Shown one piece after another: positions 9,329 through 17,422 of a stretch of DNA of 64,000 bases. Each line of letters starts with the position of its first letter. Position 1 is the stretch's first letter. The notes below the pieces were generated by a model that had not been told where the DNA came from, did no database searches, and worked only from the letters and a program-made list of their open reading frames with translations. The translations under genes were made by a program, and so were the position numbers. Location: the NCBI GenBank assembly GCA_963708725.1, contig CAVPTL010000008.1, positions 744,001-808,000 on the forward strand, given 5' to 3'. Source of the stretch: CAVPTL01 sp963708725. Its GTDB lineage: Bacteria > Actinomycetota > Thermoleophilia > Gaiellales > JAICJC01.

Positions 9329-10519
9329 ATGGATTTTGAGCTCACTCCCGCGCAGCGCGAGCTGCGCGATCGCGCGGCCCGCTTCGTCGACGAGGAGTGC
9401 ATTCCCCACGAGGTTGCGGCCGAGCTGAACCATGGGCCGCTCGACCCGGCCATTGTCAAGCGGATTCAGGAGCGTGCGCGTGACGCTCGGCTGACCGGCG
9501 GAAATCACGAGACCACGTACGGCGGCCAGGGCTGGAACGCGTTTGAGCAGGTGCTCGTGCAGGAGGAGCTCGGCCGCAACACCAACGGCATCTGGTGGGT
9601 GATCGGCGGCGGCTACAACGTGCTCTCGCGCGGCACCCCTGAGCAGATCGAGCGCTATCTGCTGCCGACCCTGCGCGGCGAGCGTGCCGACGCCTACGCC
9701 GTCACCGAGGGTGGCTCGGGATCCGATCCGGGTGGGATCAGCACCACGGCCGAGCGCACCGCGGGCGGCTGGCGGATCAAGGGCGAGAAGTGGTTTGTGA
9801 CCTCGGGCGACGTGTGCGACTTCGACATCGTCATGACCAACGTGATCGACGGCGATCGGCGCCTGCCGACGCTGTTTCTGGTCGACCGCGACCGGCCCGG
9901 CATCGAGATCGTCGACAACCCGCCGTTCACGCATAGCTATCCCCACGGCCACCCCACCGTCCGCTACGACGTCGAGGTCGCCGAGGATGCGGTGCTGGGG
10001 GGTCCCGACGCGATCGGTCGCGGTGACGAGATGCAGAATGAGTGGTTCGTCGAGGAGCGGATCCATATCGCCGCTCGGTGTGTCGGCGCGATGCGCCGGC
10101 TGCTGGCCGAATCGGTCGAGTGGGCGATGGAGCGCGAGCAGTTTGGCGAACGCATCTACGACTTCCAGGGCGTCAGTTTTCCGCTGGCCGATTCGGCTGC
10201 GGATTGTGCCGCGGCGCGCCTATTGACCTATCAGGTCGCTCAGATGGTTGACGACGGCGCCGATCCCAAGCTCATTCATGGCCGCGCCGCGATGGCCAAG
10301 CTGTTCGCCTCGGAGGCCGCCTACCGCTGTGCCGATCGGGCTGTGCAGACCTTTGGTGGCCGAGGCTATATGCGCACCTACACGGCCGAGCGTTTCCTGC
10401 GCGAGCTGCGGGTCGACCGGATCTGGGAGGGCACGTCCGAGATCCAGCGCCTGATCGTCGCCCGTGGGCTGGAGAAGCGCGGCGTGGAGCGCATGCTCTC
10501 GCCTCTGCGCGAGGTGTAA
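9329..10519 (+). CDS. Acyl-CoA dehydrogenase
   Basis: A 396-residue flavoprotein of standard length. It opens with the helical domain MDFELTPAQRELRDRAARFV. The FAD/substrate loop is AYAVTEGGSGSDPGG (about residues 125-140), and GEKWFVTSG follows. The C-terminal helical domain has QTFGGRGYMRTYTAERFLREL and RIWEGTSEIQRLIVARGL, where the Glu (about 367) is the usual catalytic base. It oxidises an acyl-CoA to the 2-enoyl-CoA and passes electrons to ETF. Chain or ring preference is not evident. It sits between two copies of the 31-bp palindrome and upstream of the GntR gene. Confidence 0.93.
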   Translation: MDFELTPAQRELRDRAARFVDEECIPHEVAAELNHGPLDPAIVKRIQERARDARLTGGNHETTYGGQGWNAFEQVLVQEELGRNTNGIWWVIGGGYNVLSRGTPEQIERYLLPTLRGERADAYAVTEGGSGSDPGGISTTAERTAGGWRIKGEKWFVTSGDVCDFDIVMTNVIDGDRRLPTLFLVDRDRPGIEIVDNPPFTHSYPHGHPTVRYDVEVAEDAVLGGPDAIGRGDEMQNEWFVEERIHIAARCVGAMRRLLAESVEWAMEREQFGERIYDFQGVSFPLADSAADCAAARLLTYQVAQMVDDGADPKLIHGRAAMAKLFASEAAYRCADRAVQTFGGRGYMRTYTAERFLRELRVDRIWEGTSEIQRLIVARGLEKRGVERMLSPLREV

Positions 10520-10528
10520 CCGCGGCGG

Positions 10529-10563
10529 TTGATCGCCGACCGGCGATTGCGTACTGTATCCAT
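10529..10563 (+). promoter_or_regulatory. GntR-gene promoter with shared TACTGTATCC motif
   Basis: TTGATC (10529-10534), a 17-base spacer and TACTGT (10552-10557) form a sigma-70-like promoter. The -10 box extends into TACTGTATCCA, an 11-base string also found at the APC permease and meta-cleavage operon promoters. ATACTGTAT is a near-palindrome suited to a FadR-type GntR dimer, so this may be an autoregulatory operator. Confidence 0.6.
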
Positions 10564-10600
10564 CATCCAACCGTCCGGTCGTCAGATTCAGATCGCAAGC

Positions 10601-11206
10601 GTGGTCGATCAGGTCCACGCCATCCTGCGGGAGCAGATCCTCAACGGAGAGTTGCCGCGTGGCTCGCGGCTGCCTCAGGAGACGATCGCCGCGGAGCTCG
10701 GCGTGTCACGCACGCCGTTGCGCGAGGCCTTGCGGCGGCTGGCGAGTGAGGGGCTGGTGACGCTTCAACCCAATCACGGCGCGACCGTGGCCGGCCTCGA
10801 CTTCTCCGACCTGCATGACGCCTGGGTGGCGCGGCTGGCGATCGAGCCCTCGGCCGCGCGGCTGGCGGCTGAGCGCCGCGACCCGGACGAGCTCGAGCGG
10901 ATGGCGGCGGCGATCGCATCCCAGCGGCGGGTGGGCGACGCGGCCTCGGGCCTCGACGCCAACCGCGAGTTTCACCTGGCGCTGGTCGCGGCCTCCGGAA
11001 ACCGGCACTTCGATCACTTCGCCCACATGCTGTGGGTATCGCGAATCTCGGTCGCGATCTACACCGCCCAGGCCAGCGAATCGGCCGGCGTCGACGGCTG
11101 GGCGGACGAGCACGAAGCGATCCTGGCCGCGATCACGGCAGCCGACGGCGACCGCGCCGAACACCTCACCCGCGCCCACATCGAGCGCCACCCACCCCTC
11201 CGGTGA
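10601..11206 (+). CDS. GntR family transcriptional regulator, FadR/FCD type
   Basis: An N-terminal winged helix (ILREQILNGELPRGSRLPQETIAAELGVSRTPLREALRRL) is followed by an all-helical FCD ligand domain with the conserved D-x3-R (LHDAWVARLAIE) and H-containing motifs (EFHLALVAASGN, DEHEAILAAI). FCD proteins bind metal and small carboxylic acids. GTG 10601 is preferred because the alternative TTG at 10529 lies within the promoter. The stop codon is inside palindrome copy 2. It probably represses through the TACTGTATCCA motif found at its own promoter, the permease promoter and the meta-cleavage operon; that is inference from motif sharing. Confidence 0.85.
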   Translation: MVDQVHAILREQILNGELPRGSRLPQETIAAELGVSRTPLREALRRLASEGLVTLQPNHGATVAGLDFSDLHDAWVARLAIEPSAARLAAERRDPDELERMAAAIASQRRVGDAASGLDANREFHLALVAASGNRHFDHFAHMLWVSRISVAIYTAQASESAGVDGWADEHEAILAAITAADGDRAEHLTRAHIERHPPLR

Positions 11207-11233
11207 ATAACGGTGCCAGGCACCGTTATTCAC
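11203..11233. repeat. 31-bp palindromic repeat, copy 2
   Basis: Perfect arms GTGAATAACGGTGCC and complement around a central A. It contains the TGA stop of the GntR gene and lies 14 bases from the convergent permease stop, so it may serve as a bidirectional terminator. Confidence 0.9.
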
Positions 11234-11246
11234 CGGCGCTACAGGT

Positions 11247-12785
11247 CTAGATGGCGGTGTCCGGCGGGGCCGGCGTGAAGTCGAGGTTCTCGTCCAGTGG
11301 AGCGACGCCGCGATGTTCGGCGGCGTGCTGGGCGGCGTTCTTCACGTTGTCCGGTCGTGCGACCTTGACCACGACGAACCACACCAGTGCAATCACGACC
11401 ACCGCCAGCGCCCAGTAGAACGCGAGCCAGTTGTAGTTGGTTGTGTCGTGCGGAGCCGGCTTGAGTGCTCCGTAGAAGCCTTGCAGCGGAGTCAGCACAG
11501 CCACCAGCACGATCAGGTACTGCCACCATTTGCCGCCGTGACGGGCGAGCAGTACCAGGCCACCGATGGCGAGCAGCAGGTACACGATCTCGATCGCGAA
11601 CGAGCCCGCCGTCGCCGAAACGATGAAGGTCGAGAACTCCTTCGACCCGAAGATCGGCACGAACTTGTCCATCGTGCTGGTCGTCGACATGATCAGCAGG
11701 AACACACTGCCGACCACGATCACCAGGTTGCCCACCCATGGAGTGTTGTGCCGCGAGGTCTTGGCGAACACCTTGGGCAGCAGGCCGTCGCGGCCCAGCG
11801 CGAAGTAGCCGCGGCCGAGAGCCACGCACACCGCCAGTCCGAGTGCGGTCGCGTCGAGAATCACGACCAGGTCGATCAGGGTGCCCAGCCACGATCCCAC
11901 GTACTGCTTGGCCATCGTGTCGAGCGCGGCCGGGTCGAGTGCCCACGCGCCCTTCTCGATCGCCGCTTTGCCGTAGCCGATCGTCATCGCGTAGGCCATG
12001 ATCACGAAGAACACCGAGGAGGCTGCGATCGCCCCGAGCACGGCGCGGGGAATCGACTTGTACGGGTCGCTCGACTCCTCGCCGATCGATGCGGCGGCCT
12101 CGAATCCGACGAACAGCAAAATGCCGAGCAGGATGCCGCCGAGCACCCCGCCGCCGGTGACGCCGAACAGCGATGTCTGGCCGGGGTTGAACACCTGGAG
12201 CGTGTTACCGTCGGCGCCGCCCTGCGCGATGATCGCCACCGCGAGGATCAGCATCGGGATGAACGAGATCGCCGCGAACGCGAGCATCGCCCCGATGGCC
12301 AGCCGCACGCCGAGGTAGTTGAGGATGAGCACGATCACCATCATGATCCCGCCGAGTACCCACCAGGCGGGCGCGTTTGACGCGTCGCCGATGTGGTTGA
12401 CCCAGAAGCCGTTGAGCAGTACGCCGAGGCCGACGTAGATACCGCCGCCGCCGAGAAACAACGTGCCGACGAAGAAGATCCCGGCCGCGATGATGCCGAC
12501 ATAGGGATGCGTACCGTGGGTCAGGTACTCATAGACGGCGCCTGCGCCCGCGTACCGACGAGCGTGCAGCGACAGCGCGTATCCGATCGCGAGCACACCG
12601 AGGCCCGCGAGCAGCACCGCCAGGGCGGCGTTGAACCCCGCGCCTGTGGCGGGATTGGAGACTGCTCCGAGAACCAATGCGACCGAGAACATCGGCCCGA
12701 TTGCAAGTGCCTGTGCGATCGCGTGGATCGTCGTCAGGTTGCGTTCACCCAGCTGGCCGCTGGGGGCGGGTGCGTCACTGGCCAT
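11247..12785 (-). CDS. APC superfamily amino acid/amine permease
   Basis: A 512-residue integral membrane protein with about 12 hydrophobic segments. It begins with a hydrophilic tail, then GERNLTTIHAIAQALAIGPMFS, the usual APC entry into helix 1. The FVGFEAAASIGEESSDPYKSIPRAVL stretch is the conserved helix 6-7 loop of amino-acid permeases. It imports an amino acid, polyamine or related amine by proton or ion symport. It has its own promoter carrying TACTGTATCCA, shared with the GntR gene and the aromatic operon. Substrate is therefore inferred to be what that operon degrades. Confidence 0.87.
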   Translation of the reverse strand: MASDAPAPSGQLGERNLTTIHAIAQALAIGPMFSVALVLGAVSNPATGAGFNAALAVLLAGLGVLAIGYALSLHARRYAGAGAVYEYLTHGTHPYVGIIAAGIFFVGTLFLGGGGIYVGLGVLLNGFWVNHIGDASNAPAWWVLGGIMMVIVLILNYLGVRLAIGAMLAFAAISFIPMLILAVAIIAQGGADGNTLQVFNPGQTSLFGVTGGGVLGGILLGILLFVGFEAAASIGEESSDPYKSIPRAVLGAIAASSVFFVIMAYAMTIGYGKAAIEKGAWALDPAALDTMAKQYVGSWLGTLIDLVVILDATALGLAVCVALGRGYFALGRDGLLPKVFAKTSRHNTPWVGNLVIVVGSVFLLIMSTTSTMDKFVPIFGSKEFSTFIVSATAGSFAIEIVYLLLAIGGLVLLARHGGKWWQYLIVLVAVLTPLQGFYGALKPAPHDTTNYNWLAFYWALAVVVIALVWFVVVKVARPDNVKNAAQHAAEHRGVAPLDENLDFTPAPPDTAI

Positions 12786-12841
12786 GTCGCCACTCCTTCG
12801 TACGGACGAAATGAGTACGCGCCGATCGGCGCGAGAGAAGA

Positions 12842-12877
12842 GTGGATACAGTATTCAGTTCGGTCGGCGCCGTCAAG
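12842..12877 (-). promoter_or_regulatory. Permease promoter with shared TACTGTATCC motif
   Basis: On the minus strand TTGACG, a 17-base spacer and TACTGT are followed by ATCCA. ATACTGTAT here is a perfect 9-base palindrome. Spacing and the extended -10 match the promoters at 10529 and 17797, supporting co-regulation by the GntR protein. Confidence 0.65.
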
Positions 12878-12889
12878 AGCGGCGGCGGG

Positions 12890-13324
12890 CTAGCAGCTCA
12901 CGGGGCCGATAACTTGCGGCGCCGACATCGCGCTGTACGAGGACTCCGACGAGAATGTGGTGGCTACCTCGATATACAGGTGGCCGCTGGATATAGGGGA
13001 GTGCCAGTACCCGTTGGACGCCGGCAGCGCCACGACGCCCATGCTCGTGTACGGCCCTCCCGACGACGTTGCGTAGAACGCTGCGACGGAGTCGCCCCCC
13101 GAACCACCGGGGACAGTGAAGCTCACTTGAACAGTTGTTACACCGGCACCGAAGCAGCCGGCATAGCCGGCAGTGACGCTGGTTGGCGTCAAAAGCGGCA
13201 GGCCGCTGGTGAACGCGGTCGTGTCCGATGTGGTCGACGTCCAGGTGGCAAGCGCCGCACCCGTCGGCGCAGCGAGGATGGTCGCGACGGCGAGTATCAC
13301 CCAGAGCGTCCGCGACCGGGTCAC
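12890..13324 (-). CDS. Exported protein of surface-fibre operon, unrecognised family
   Basis: About 144 residues with a signal peptide (RTLWVILAVATILAAPTGAALATW). The mature part is Ser/Thr/Gly-rich and predicted beta-structured, with two cysteines (GYAGCFGAG and the C-terminal PVSC). The GTG at 13324 overlaps the TGA of the signal peptidase gene (GTGA), so it is the last gene of that operon. The N-terminal ATWTSTTSDTTAFTSG after the signal peptide resembles the cleavage region of SipW-processed proteins, so it may be a minor fibre component or anchor. No catalytic motif is visible and it is not clearly homologous to the four upstream paralogues. Confidence 0.7.
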   Translation of the reverse strand: MTRSRTLWVILAVATILAAPTGAALATWTSTTSDTTAFTSGLPLLTPTSVTAGYAGCFGAGVTTVQVSFTVPGGSGGDSVAAFYATSSGGPYTSMGVVALPASNGYWHSPISSGHLYIEVATTFSSESSYSAMSAPQVIGPVSC

Positions 13325-13839
13325 GTTTCCCACCAGACGTCGCTCTCTCGCCGGCGCCATTCACGCAGCGCGAGTTTGCCGACCGCAACCGCTGCGACCA
13401 GCAGCCCCGCACCGGCCAGCGTCACCGGCGAGCGCACCGCCACGATCACGTATCCCGCCCAGGGTAGGTCCTGCTGGGCCACCCACACAGTGCGGTCGGC
13501 GAGCCGTGCCCGCCAGGGGTCGACCACTGGGTTGGCATCCCCGCGGGTGGTGATCACCGGTCGCGCTCCGGCCATCTGGATTTTCACCACGCGGTGCATG
13601 ACGAGATGGTGGTCGAGCACGGGGATGTGGTAGACGACGACCTGGCCAACTCGCAGTGCGGAGATCGGCTCGGGTGTCACGAACGCGGCCGAGCCGGTGG
13701 GATAGGTCGGCGTCATGCTGCCCGAGAGCACCGGCAGCATCCGCACCCGCCCGCTGAGTTGGGCGGCGACGAGCGCCAGGGCAGCCACGGCGATGATGCA
13801 TGCCAACCCGGTCGTGAGCCGGCCCGCAAGCGTCCTCAT
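13321..13839 (-). CDS. Signal peptidase I, SipW/ER type (S26B)
   Basis: A 172-residue membrane-bound protease. One N-terminal helix is followed by the Ser nucleophile in VLSGSMTPTY (Ser about 41). A His in HHLVMHRVVKI takes the place of the Lys of bacterial P-type enzymes, and GDANPVVDPW is the conserved GD/N-D box. A second hydrophobic segment is near the C-terminus. These are hallmarks of the ER-like SipW subgroup dedicated to TasA/CalY-type substrates. It lies directly downstream of four such paralogues and upstream of another exported gene, so it almost certainly processes them. Confidence 0.9.
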   Translation of the reverse strand: MRTLAGRLTTGLACIIAVAALALVAAQLSGRVRMLPVLSGSMTPTYPTGSAAFVTPEPISALRVGQVVVYHIPVLDHHLVMHRVVKIQMAGARPVITTRGDANPVVDPWRARLADRTVWVAQQDLPWAGYVIVAVRSPVTLAGAGLLVAAVAVGKLALREWRRRESDVWWET

Positions 13840-13861
13840 GATGTCTGACTCTTTAGCCTGA

Positions 13862-14458
13862 TCAGTGGCCGGTGAAGACGAGCCGGATGCCCGAGGTCTT
13901 GGCCTCGAACGAGTTGTCGGCGGTCGATGGCAGCGTGAAGGTGACCACCAGGTGGTCGGTATTGCCGCCGTCGACCGCGGTCAGGTTGTCGAGCGAGAGG
14001 TTCGACCCGATCACCGGTCGCGCGGCCAGGACGCTGTCGGTGGTTCCCGGGCAGGTGTAGGTGAAGTTCGGCGACGTCCCGCTCTCTGTCCATGACGTCG
14101 AGCAGCGGTCGATCGTGAACTGCAGGCCGTCGGTGGTATCGGTGTCGAGAATCGAGCTGGGGCTCGCGGTCGTGGTCAGCGTGATCGAGGAGAGGTCGAC
14201 CGAGCCGGAGTTGACCAGGTCGACGCTGCGCTGCACCGAGTCGCCCGGCGTCTCGTCGGTCGCGTCGACGTCGAGCCGGTTGCTCTGGCCACCGGTGGCG
14301 CCGACGTCCAGCGTGAGCGTCCCGGTCGAGAACGTGTGGGTCACCGCATTGGTGGAGCTGGTGAACCCGGCGTACACGCCGATACCGGCGATCAGGAGCG
14401 CGATCACGATCACCACCGGCAGGATGAAGAATCGTTTACGTCTGTCGTGAAAGCGCAT
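13862..14458 (-). CDS. CalY/TasA-like SipW-dependent surface protein 4
   Basis: A 198-residue exported protein. A basic start and hydrophobic core (FFILPVVIVIALLIAGIGVYAGFTSS) are followed by TFSTGTLTLDVGATGG, the layout of camelysin/TasA precursors, whose mature chains polymerise into extracellular fibres. It shares with the next three genes upstream the segments SVDLVNSGSVDLSSITLTTT, DTDTTDGLQFTIDRCS and FTYTCPGTT, including two conserved cysteines that could make a disulfide. It differs from the others by a diverged C-terminus. It lies 22 bases before the signal peptidase gene. Confidence 0.8.
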   Translation of the reverse strand: MRFHDRRKRFFILPVVIVIALLIAGIGVYAGFTSSTNAVTHTFSTGTLTLDVGATGGQSNRLDVDATDETPGDSVQRSVDLVNSGSVDLSSITLTTTASPSSILDTDTTDGLQFTIDRCSTSWTESGTSPNFTYTCPGTTDSVLAARPVIGSNLSLDNLTAVDGGNTDHLVVTFTLPSTADNSFEAKTSGIRLVFTGH

Positions 14459-14496
14459 CAGCGGTGCTCCGTTGCCGGTTGAAGGTCGTTCCAGGT

Positions 14497-14514
14497 CGCC
14501 CCAGTAGTCGGACG
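14497..14514 (-). repeat. 17-base leader motif, copy A
   Basis: On the minus strand GTCCGACTACTGGGGCG lies in the gap upstream of paralogue 4. It differs at one base from copy B at 15901-15917. Its position between genes, rather than inside repeated coding sequence, hints at a shared leader or processing signal, or at remnants of the duplication. Confidence 0.5.
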
Positions 14515-14536
14515 GGCGTGGCCCCGGTTGAGCGCG

Positions 14537-15250
14537 TCACTTGTCGGTGGCCGCGCGCTGGGTGCCGGTGAAGGCGTAGGTGATCGTCGAGCTGAGACCC
14601 TGGGTGGAGTTCGATGTGCCCGACGGCAGGGTCAGCGTGACCCGCAGGTGGTTGCTCGCGCCGGCTGTGAGCGTGAGGTTCGAAAGCGTCAGGTTCGACC
14701 CGATCACCGCGCGCGATGCCAGCACACTGGTGGTGGTGCCGCTGCAGGTGTAGGTGAAGGCCGGCGAGGTACCCGCCTCGGTCCAAGCCACCGAGCACTT
14801 GTCGATCACCATCTGGAGGCCGTTGGTGGTGTCGGTGTCGAGCAGCGAGCTGGGGCTGGCGGTGGTGGTCAGCGTGATCGAGGCGAGGTCGATCGCGCCG
14901 GAGTTGTTGAGATCGACACTGCGCTGCATGGTGTCGCCTGCGACGATGCCGCTGGCGTTGATGTTCAGGCGGTTGGTCGACGCCCCGGTGGCTCCCAGGG
15001 CCACGGTGATCGTGCCCGAGCCGATCGTGTTCGACTGCGAGGCGGTGCTGGTGTAGGTCGCGTACACCCCGGCTCCACCGAGCGAGGCCGCGAGTGCGAT
15101 GCCCCCTAGCGCGACTGGCCTGATGGCGACCCCTGCTCCCTGCCTACCGGAGAAGAACAGTGGATAGGTCGCTGTGAACCGGAACAGTCGCAGCGAGACG
15201 ATCATCGCGGCAAACACGATCACGGTCAGATCGGTGGCGAGGGGGTGCAT
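14537..15250 (-). CDS. CalY/TasA-like SipW-dependent surface protein 3
   Basis: The mature region is closely related to its neighbours (GTITVALGATGASTNRLNIN, DTMQRSVDLNNSGAIDLASI, two cysteines). Its start is uncertain. ATG 15250 gives 237 residues and a second hydrophobic stretch before the true signal anchor (VALGGIALAASLGGAGVYATYTS); ATG 15205 gives a shorter form. The extra N-terminal hydrophobic segment is unlike the paralogues, so it may be untranslated or may tether the protein. High identity to the 15280-15900 gene suggests recent tandem duplication. Confidence 0.78.
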   Translation of the reverse strand: MHPLATDLTVIVFAAMIVSLRLFRFTATYPLFFSGRQGAGVAIRPVALGGIALAASLGGAGVYATYTSTASQSNTIGSGTITVALGATGASTNRLNINASGIVAGDTMQRSVDLNNSGAIDLASITLTTTASPSSLLDTDTTNGLQMVIDKCSVAWTEAGTSPAFTYTCSGTTTSVLASRAVIGSNLTLSNLTLTAGASNHLRVTLTLPSGTSNSTQGLSSTITYAFTGTQRAATDK

Positions 15251-15279
15251 CAGCTCGATCCCGCGGCCCGGCCTCGGGC

Positions 15280-15900
15280 CTACTCGTTGGTGGCGGCGCG
15301 CTGGCTGCCGATGAAGGCGCAGGAGATCGTCGAGGACAGCCCCTGGAGCGTGTTCGGGGCGGTCGCCGGCAGCGCCAGCGTCACCCGCAGGTGGTTGCTG
15401 GCGCCGGCAGTCACGGTCATGTTGGAGAGCGCGATGGCCGAGCCGATCACGGCCTGGGACGCCAGCACGCTCGAGCTGGAGCCGCTGCAGGTGTAGGTGT
15501 ACGCCGGCGATGTGCCGGCTTCAGTCCACGGCACCGAGCATTTGTCGATCGTGATCTGAAGGCCGTTGGTGGCGTCGGTGTCGAGCAACGAGCTGGGGCT
15601 GGCCGTCGTGGTCAGGGTGATCGAGCCGAGGTCGGTCGAGCCGGTGTTGTTGACATCGACGCTGCGCTGCATCGTGTCGCCGGCGACGATCCCGCTGGCG
15701 TTCACGTTCAGGCGGTTGGTCGAGGCGCCAGTCGCTCCCAGGGCGATCGTGACAGTGCCCGACGACACCGTGATCGATTGCGTAGCGCTGGCGGTGAAGG
15801 TCGCATACACGCCGACTCCGCCGGCGAGGGCGACCAGCAGCACCACGCCGACGACGGCGGCAAGAAAGCGGGGACGGCGGATTCGGGCTGAAGTCCTCAT
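15280..15900 (-). CDS. CalY/TasA-like SipW-dependent surface protein 2
   Basis: A 206-residue precursor. The twin-arginine-looking but ordinary Sec start (RTSARIRRPRFLAAVVGVV) leads into GGVGVYATFTASATQS, the likely SipW cleavage zone. The mature part contains SSGTVTIALGATGASTNRLNVN, SVDVNNTGSTDLGSITLTTT and IDKCSVPW with TYTCSGSSS. A 17-base string (GTCCGACTACCGGGGCG) sits just before its ATG and recurs upstream of paralogue 4. Middle gene of the four-copy array. Confidence 0.8.
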   Translation of the reverse strand: MRTSARIRRPRFLAAVVGVVLLVALAGGVGVYATFTASATQSITVSSGTVTIALGATGASTNRLNVNASGIVAGDTMQRSVDVNNTGSTDLGSITLTTTASPSSLLDTDATNGLQITIDKCSVPWTEAGTSPAYTYTCSGSSSSVLASQAVIGSAIALSNMTVTAGASNHLRVTLALPATAPNTLQGLSSTISCAFIGSQRAATNE

Positions 15901-15917
15901 CGCCCCGGTAGTCGGAC
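15901..15917 (-). repeat. 17-base leader motif, copy B
   Basis: On the minus strand GTCCGACTACCGGGGCG ends immediately before the ATG of paralogue 2. See copy A at 14497. Confidence 0.5.
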
Positions 15918-15938
15918 ACCCTCAGCCCGTCTTGAGAG

Positions 15939-16535
15939 CTAGTGGTTTCCCGCGGCCCGCTGCGTGGCGTTGAACGTCCAGGTGCAGGTGGACGTGAGGT
16001 AGAGCATCGAGGTCGAGGGGCCGGGGAGGTTGACAGAAAGCCTCAGATGGTTACTCGCACCCCCGGTGAGCGTGAGGTTCGAGAGCGCGATGCCGGTGCC
16101 GGCAATCGCGCGGGAGGCGAGCACCGAGGTTGTCGTTCCACCGCAGGTGTAGGTGTAGTTGGGGCTGGTGCCCGACTCGGTCCATGCCACCGAGCACTTG
16201 TCGATCACGATGTGCAGGCCGTTGGTGGTGTCGGTGTTGAGGGCGGAGCTTGGGCTGAAGCTGGTCGTGAGCGTCACCGATGCCAGGTCGGCGGTTCCCG
16301 ACACGTTCAGATCGAAGCTGCGATAGATCGTGTTGCCGATGACCATGCTCGGCGCCGCCACGGAGAGCCGGTTGGTCGAGGCGCCGCCGGCACCAAGCGC
16401 AACCGTGACGGTGGCCGACGACACCGACTGGGCCTGCGATGTCACCCCCGTGTACCCGGCGTACACACCGAATCCGGCGAGCGCCGCGGCGATCGCGATC
16501 ACGGCGATGCCGGTTGCTCCCAGATGGCGCATCAC
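15939..16535 (-). CDS. CalY/TasA-like SipW-dependent surface protein 1
   Basis: A 198-residue precursor and the first gene of the fibre operon. Signal segment TGIAVIAIAAALAGFGVYAGYTG is followed by SVSSATVTVALGAGGASTN. The paired-cysteine core IDKCSVAWTESG / YTYTCGGTTT is shared with the other paralogues. It is the most diverged in the middle (RSFDLNVSGTADLASVTLTT). The start could be either of two adjacent ATG codons. It may be the major fibre subunit or the initiating one; order alone does not decide. Confidence 0.8.
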   Translation of the reverse strand: MMRHLGATGIAVIAIAAALAGFGVYAGYTGVTSQAQSVSSATVTVALGAGGASTNRLSVAAPSMVIGNTIYRSFDLNVSGTADLASVTLTTSFSPSSALNTDTTNGLHIVIDKCSVAWTESGTSPNYTYTCGGTTTSVLASRAIAGTGIALSNLTLTGGASNHLRLSVNLPGPSTSMLYLTSTCTWTFNATQRAAGNH

Positions 16536-16588
16536 GCCCGGGAAATCGGCGTGAATCCTTTCGAGTTAAGACCGCGCGGAGGGCGACC

Positions 16589-17422
16589 TCAGCGTTCGAA
16601 CTGCACCGGATTTCGCAGCGTGCCCACGCCGGGAACAGTGATCTCGACCACTTCGCCGTCGCGCAGATACCGCGGCGGCGTCCGCGAGTCGCCCACCCCG
16701 GCCGGTGTGCCGGTGGCAATCACATCGCCGGGCTCGAGGGTCATCCCCTGCGAGACGTACTGGATCAACTCGACGATCGAGAAGATCAGATGCTTGGTGT
16801 TGGAGCTCTGCATCGTCTCGCCGTCGACCGTGGTGGAGATGGCGATGTCGTCGAACTCGAACCCGTCGGCCGAGGCGACGCAGGGGCCAAACGGCGCGAA
16901 GGTGTCGAAGCTCTTGCCCAGCGTGAACTGCCGCAGCGGAGTTTCGAGCTGCGCACGACGGCCCGAGACGTCGTGCATGATCGAGATCCCGCCGACCGCG
17001 TCGCGAGCGACCAGCTCGTCGGCCCGGTAGGTGCGACGACCGATCACGACCGCGACCTCGCCCTCCCAGTCGGGCCGGGTCTCCTCACGCGGGATCACGA
17101 TCGCCGCGTCGGGGCCGATCAGGGCCGAGGGGAACTTGGCGAAGACGACCGGTACGTCGGGCATCTCGAGCTTGGACTCCTCCGCGTGGTCGCGGTAGTT
17201 GAGCCCAATGGCGACGATCTTCTCGGGTACCGTCGGATGCAGCAGCGTGACGTCGGCGACGGCGAATGTCTCGCCGGCAGCCGATTCGAGGGCGCCCCAG
17301 TTCTCGATCGAGGGGATGAAGCCGTGCACGTCGCTGCCGCCGGCATCGACGATTGTGTCGCCCTCCAAGCGCCCGATCCGGGGAGCTCCCTCGGCGCCGA
17401 CGCGATACCTCACTGCTTTCAT
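16589..17422 (-). CDS. Fumarylacetoacetate hydrolase family protein
   Basis: A 277-residue FAH-fold enzyme. Conserved features are IGLNYRDHAEES, PDWEGEVAVVIG (metal-binding Glu residues), GKSFDTFAPFGP and LEPGDVIATGTPAGVG. It matches the group containing 2-hydroxyhepta-2,4-diene-1,7-dioate isomerase and acylpyruvate hydrolases. Its GTG/ATG start overlaps the stop of the CMD-family gene, forming a two-gene unit divergent from the meta-cleavage operon. It likely acts on a ring-cleavage product downstream of the dioxygenase; hydrolase, isomerase and decarboxylase reactions all occur in the family. Confidence 0.88.
   Translation of the reverse strand: MKAVRYRVGAEGAPRIGRLEGDTIVDAGGSDVHGFIPSIENWGALESAAGETFAVADVTLLHPTVPEKIVAIGLNYRDHAEESKLEMPDVPVVFAKFPSALIGPDAAIVIPREETRPDWEGEVAVVIGRRTYRADELVARDAVGGISIMHDVSGRRAQLETPLRQFTLGKSFDTFAPFGPCVASADGFEFDDIAISTTVDGETMQSSNTKHLIFSIVELIQYVSQGMTLEPGDVIATGTPAGVGDSRTPPRYLRDGEVVEITVPGVGTLRNPVQFER

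Noticed and set aside
11313..12380. 355-residue frame antisense to the APC permease
   Set aside because: His/Arg/Glu-rich shadow of a membrane protein gene.
16536..16588. Possible third copy of the structured RNA near the fibre operon (GGAGGGCGACCTC)
   Set aside because: Only short, scattered similarity; no stem ends or promoter in matching positions.
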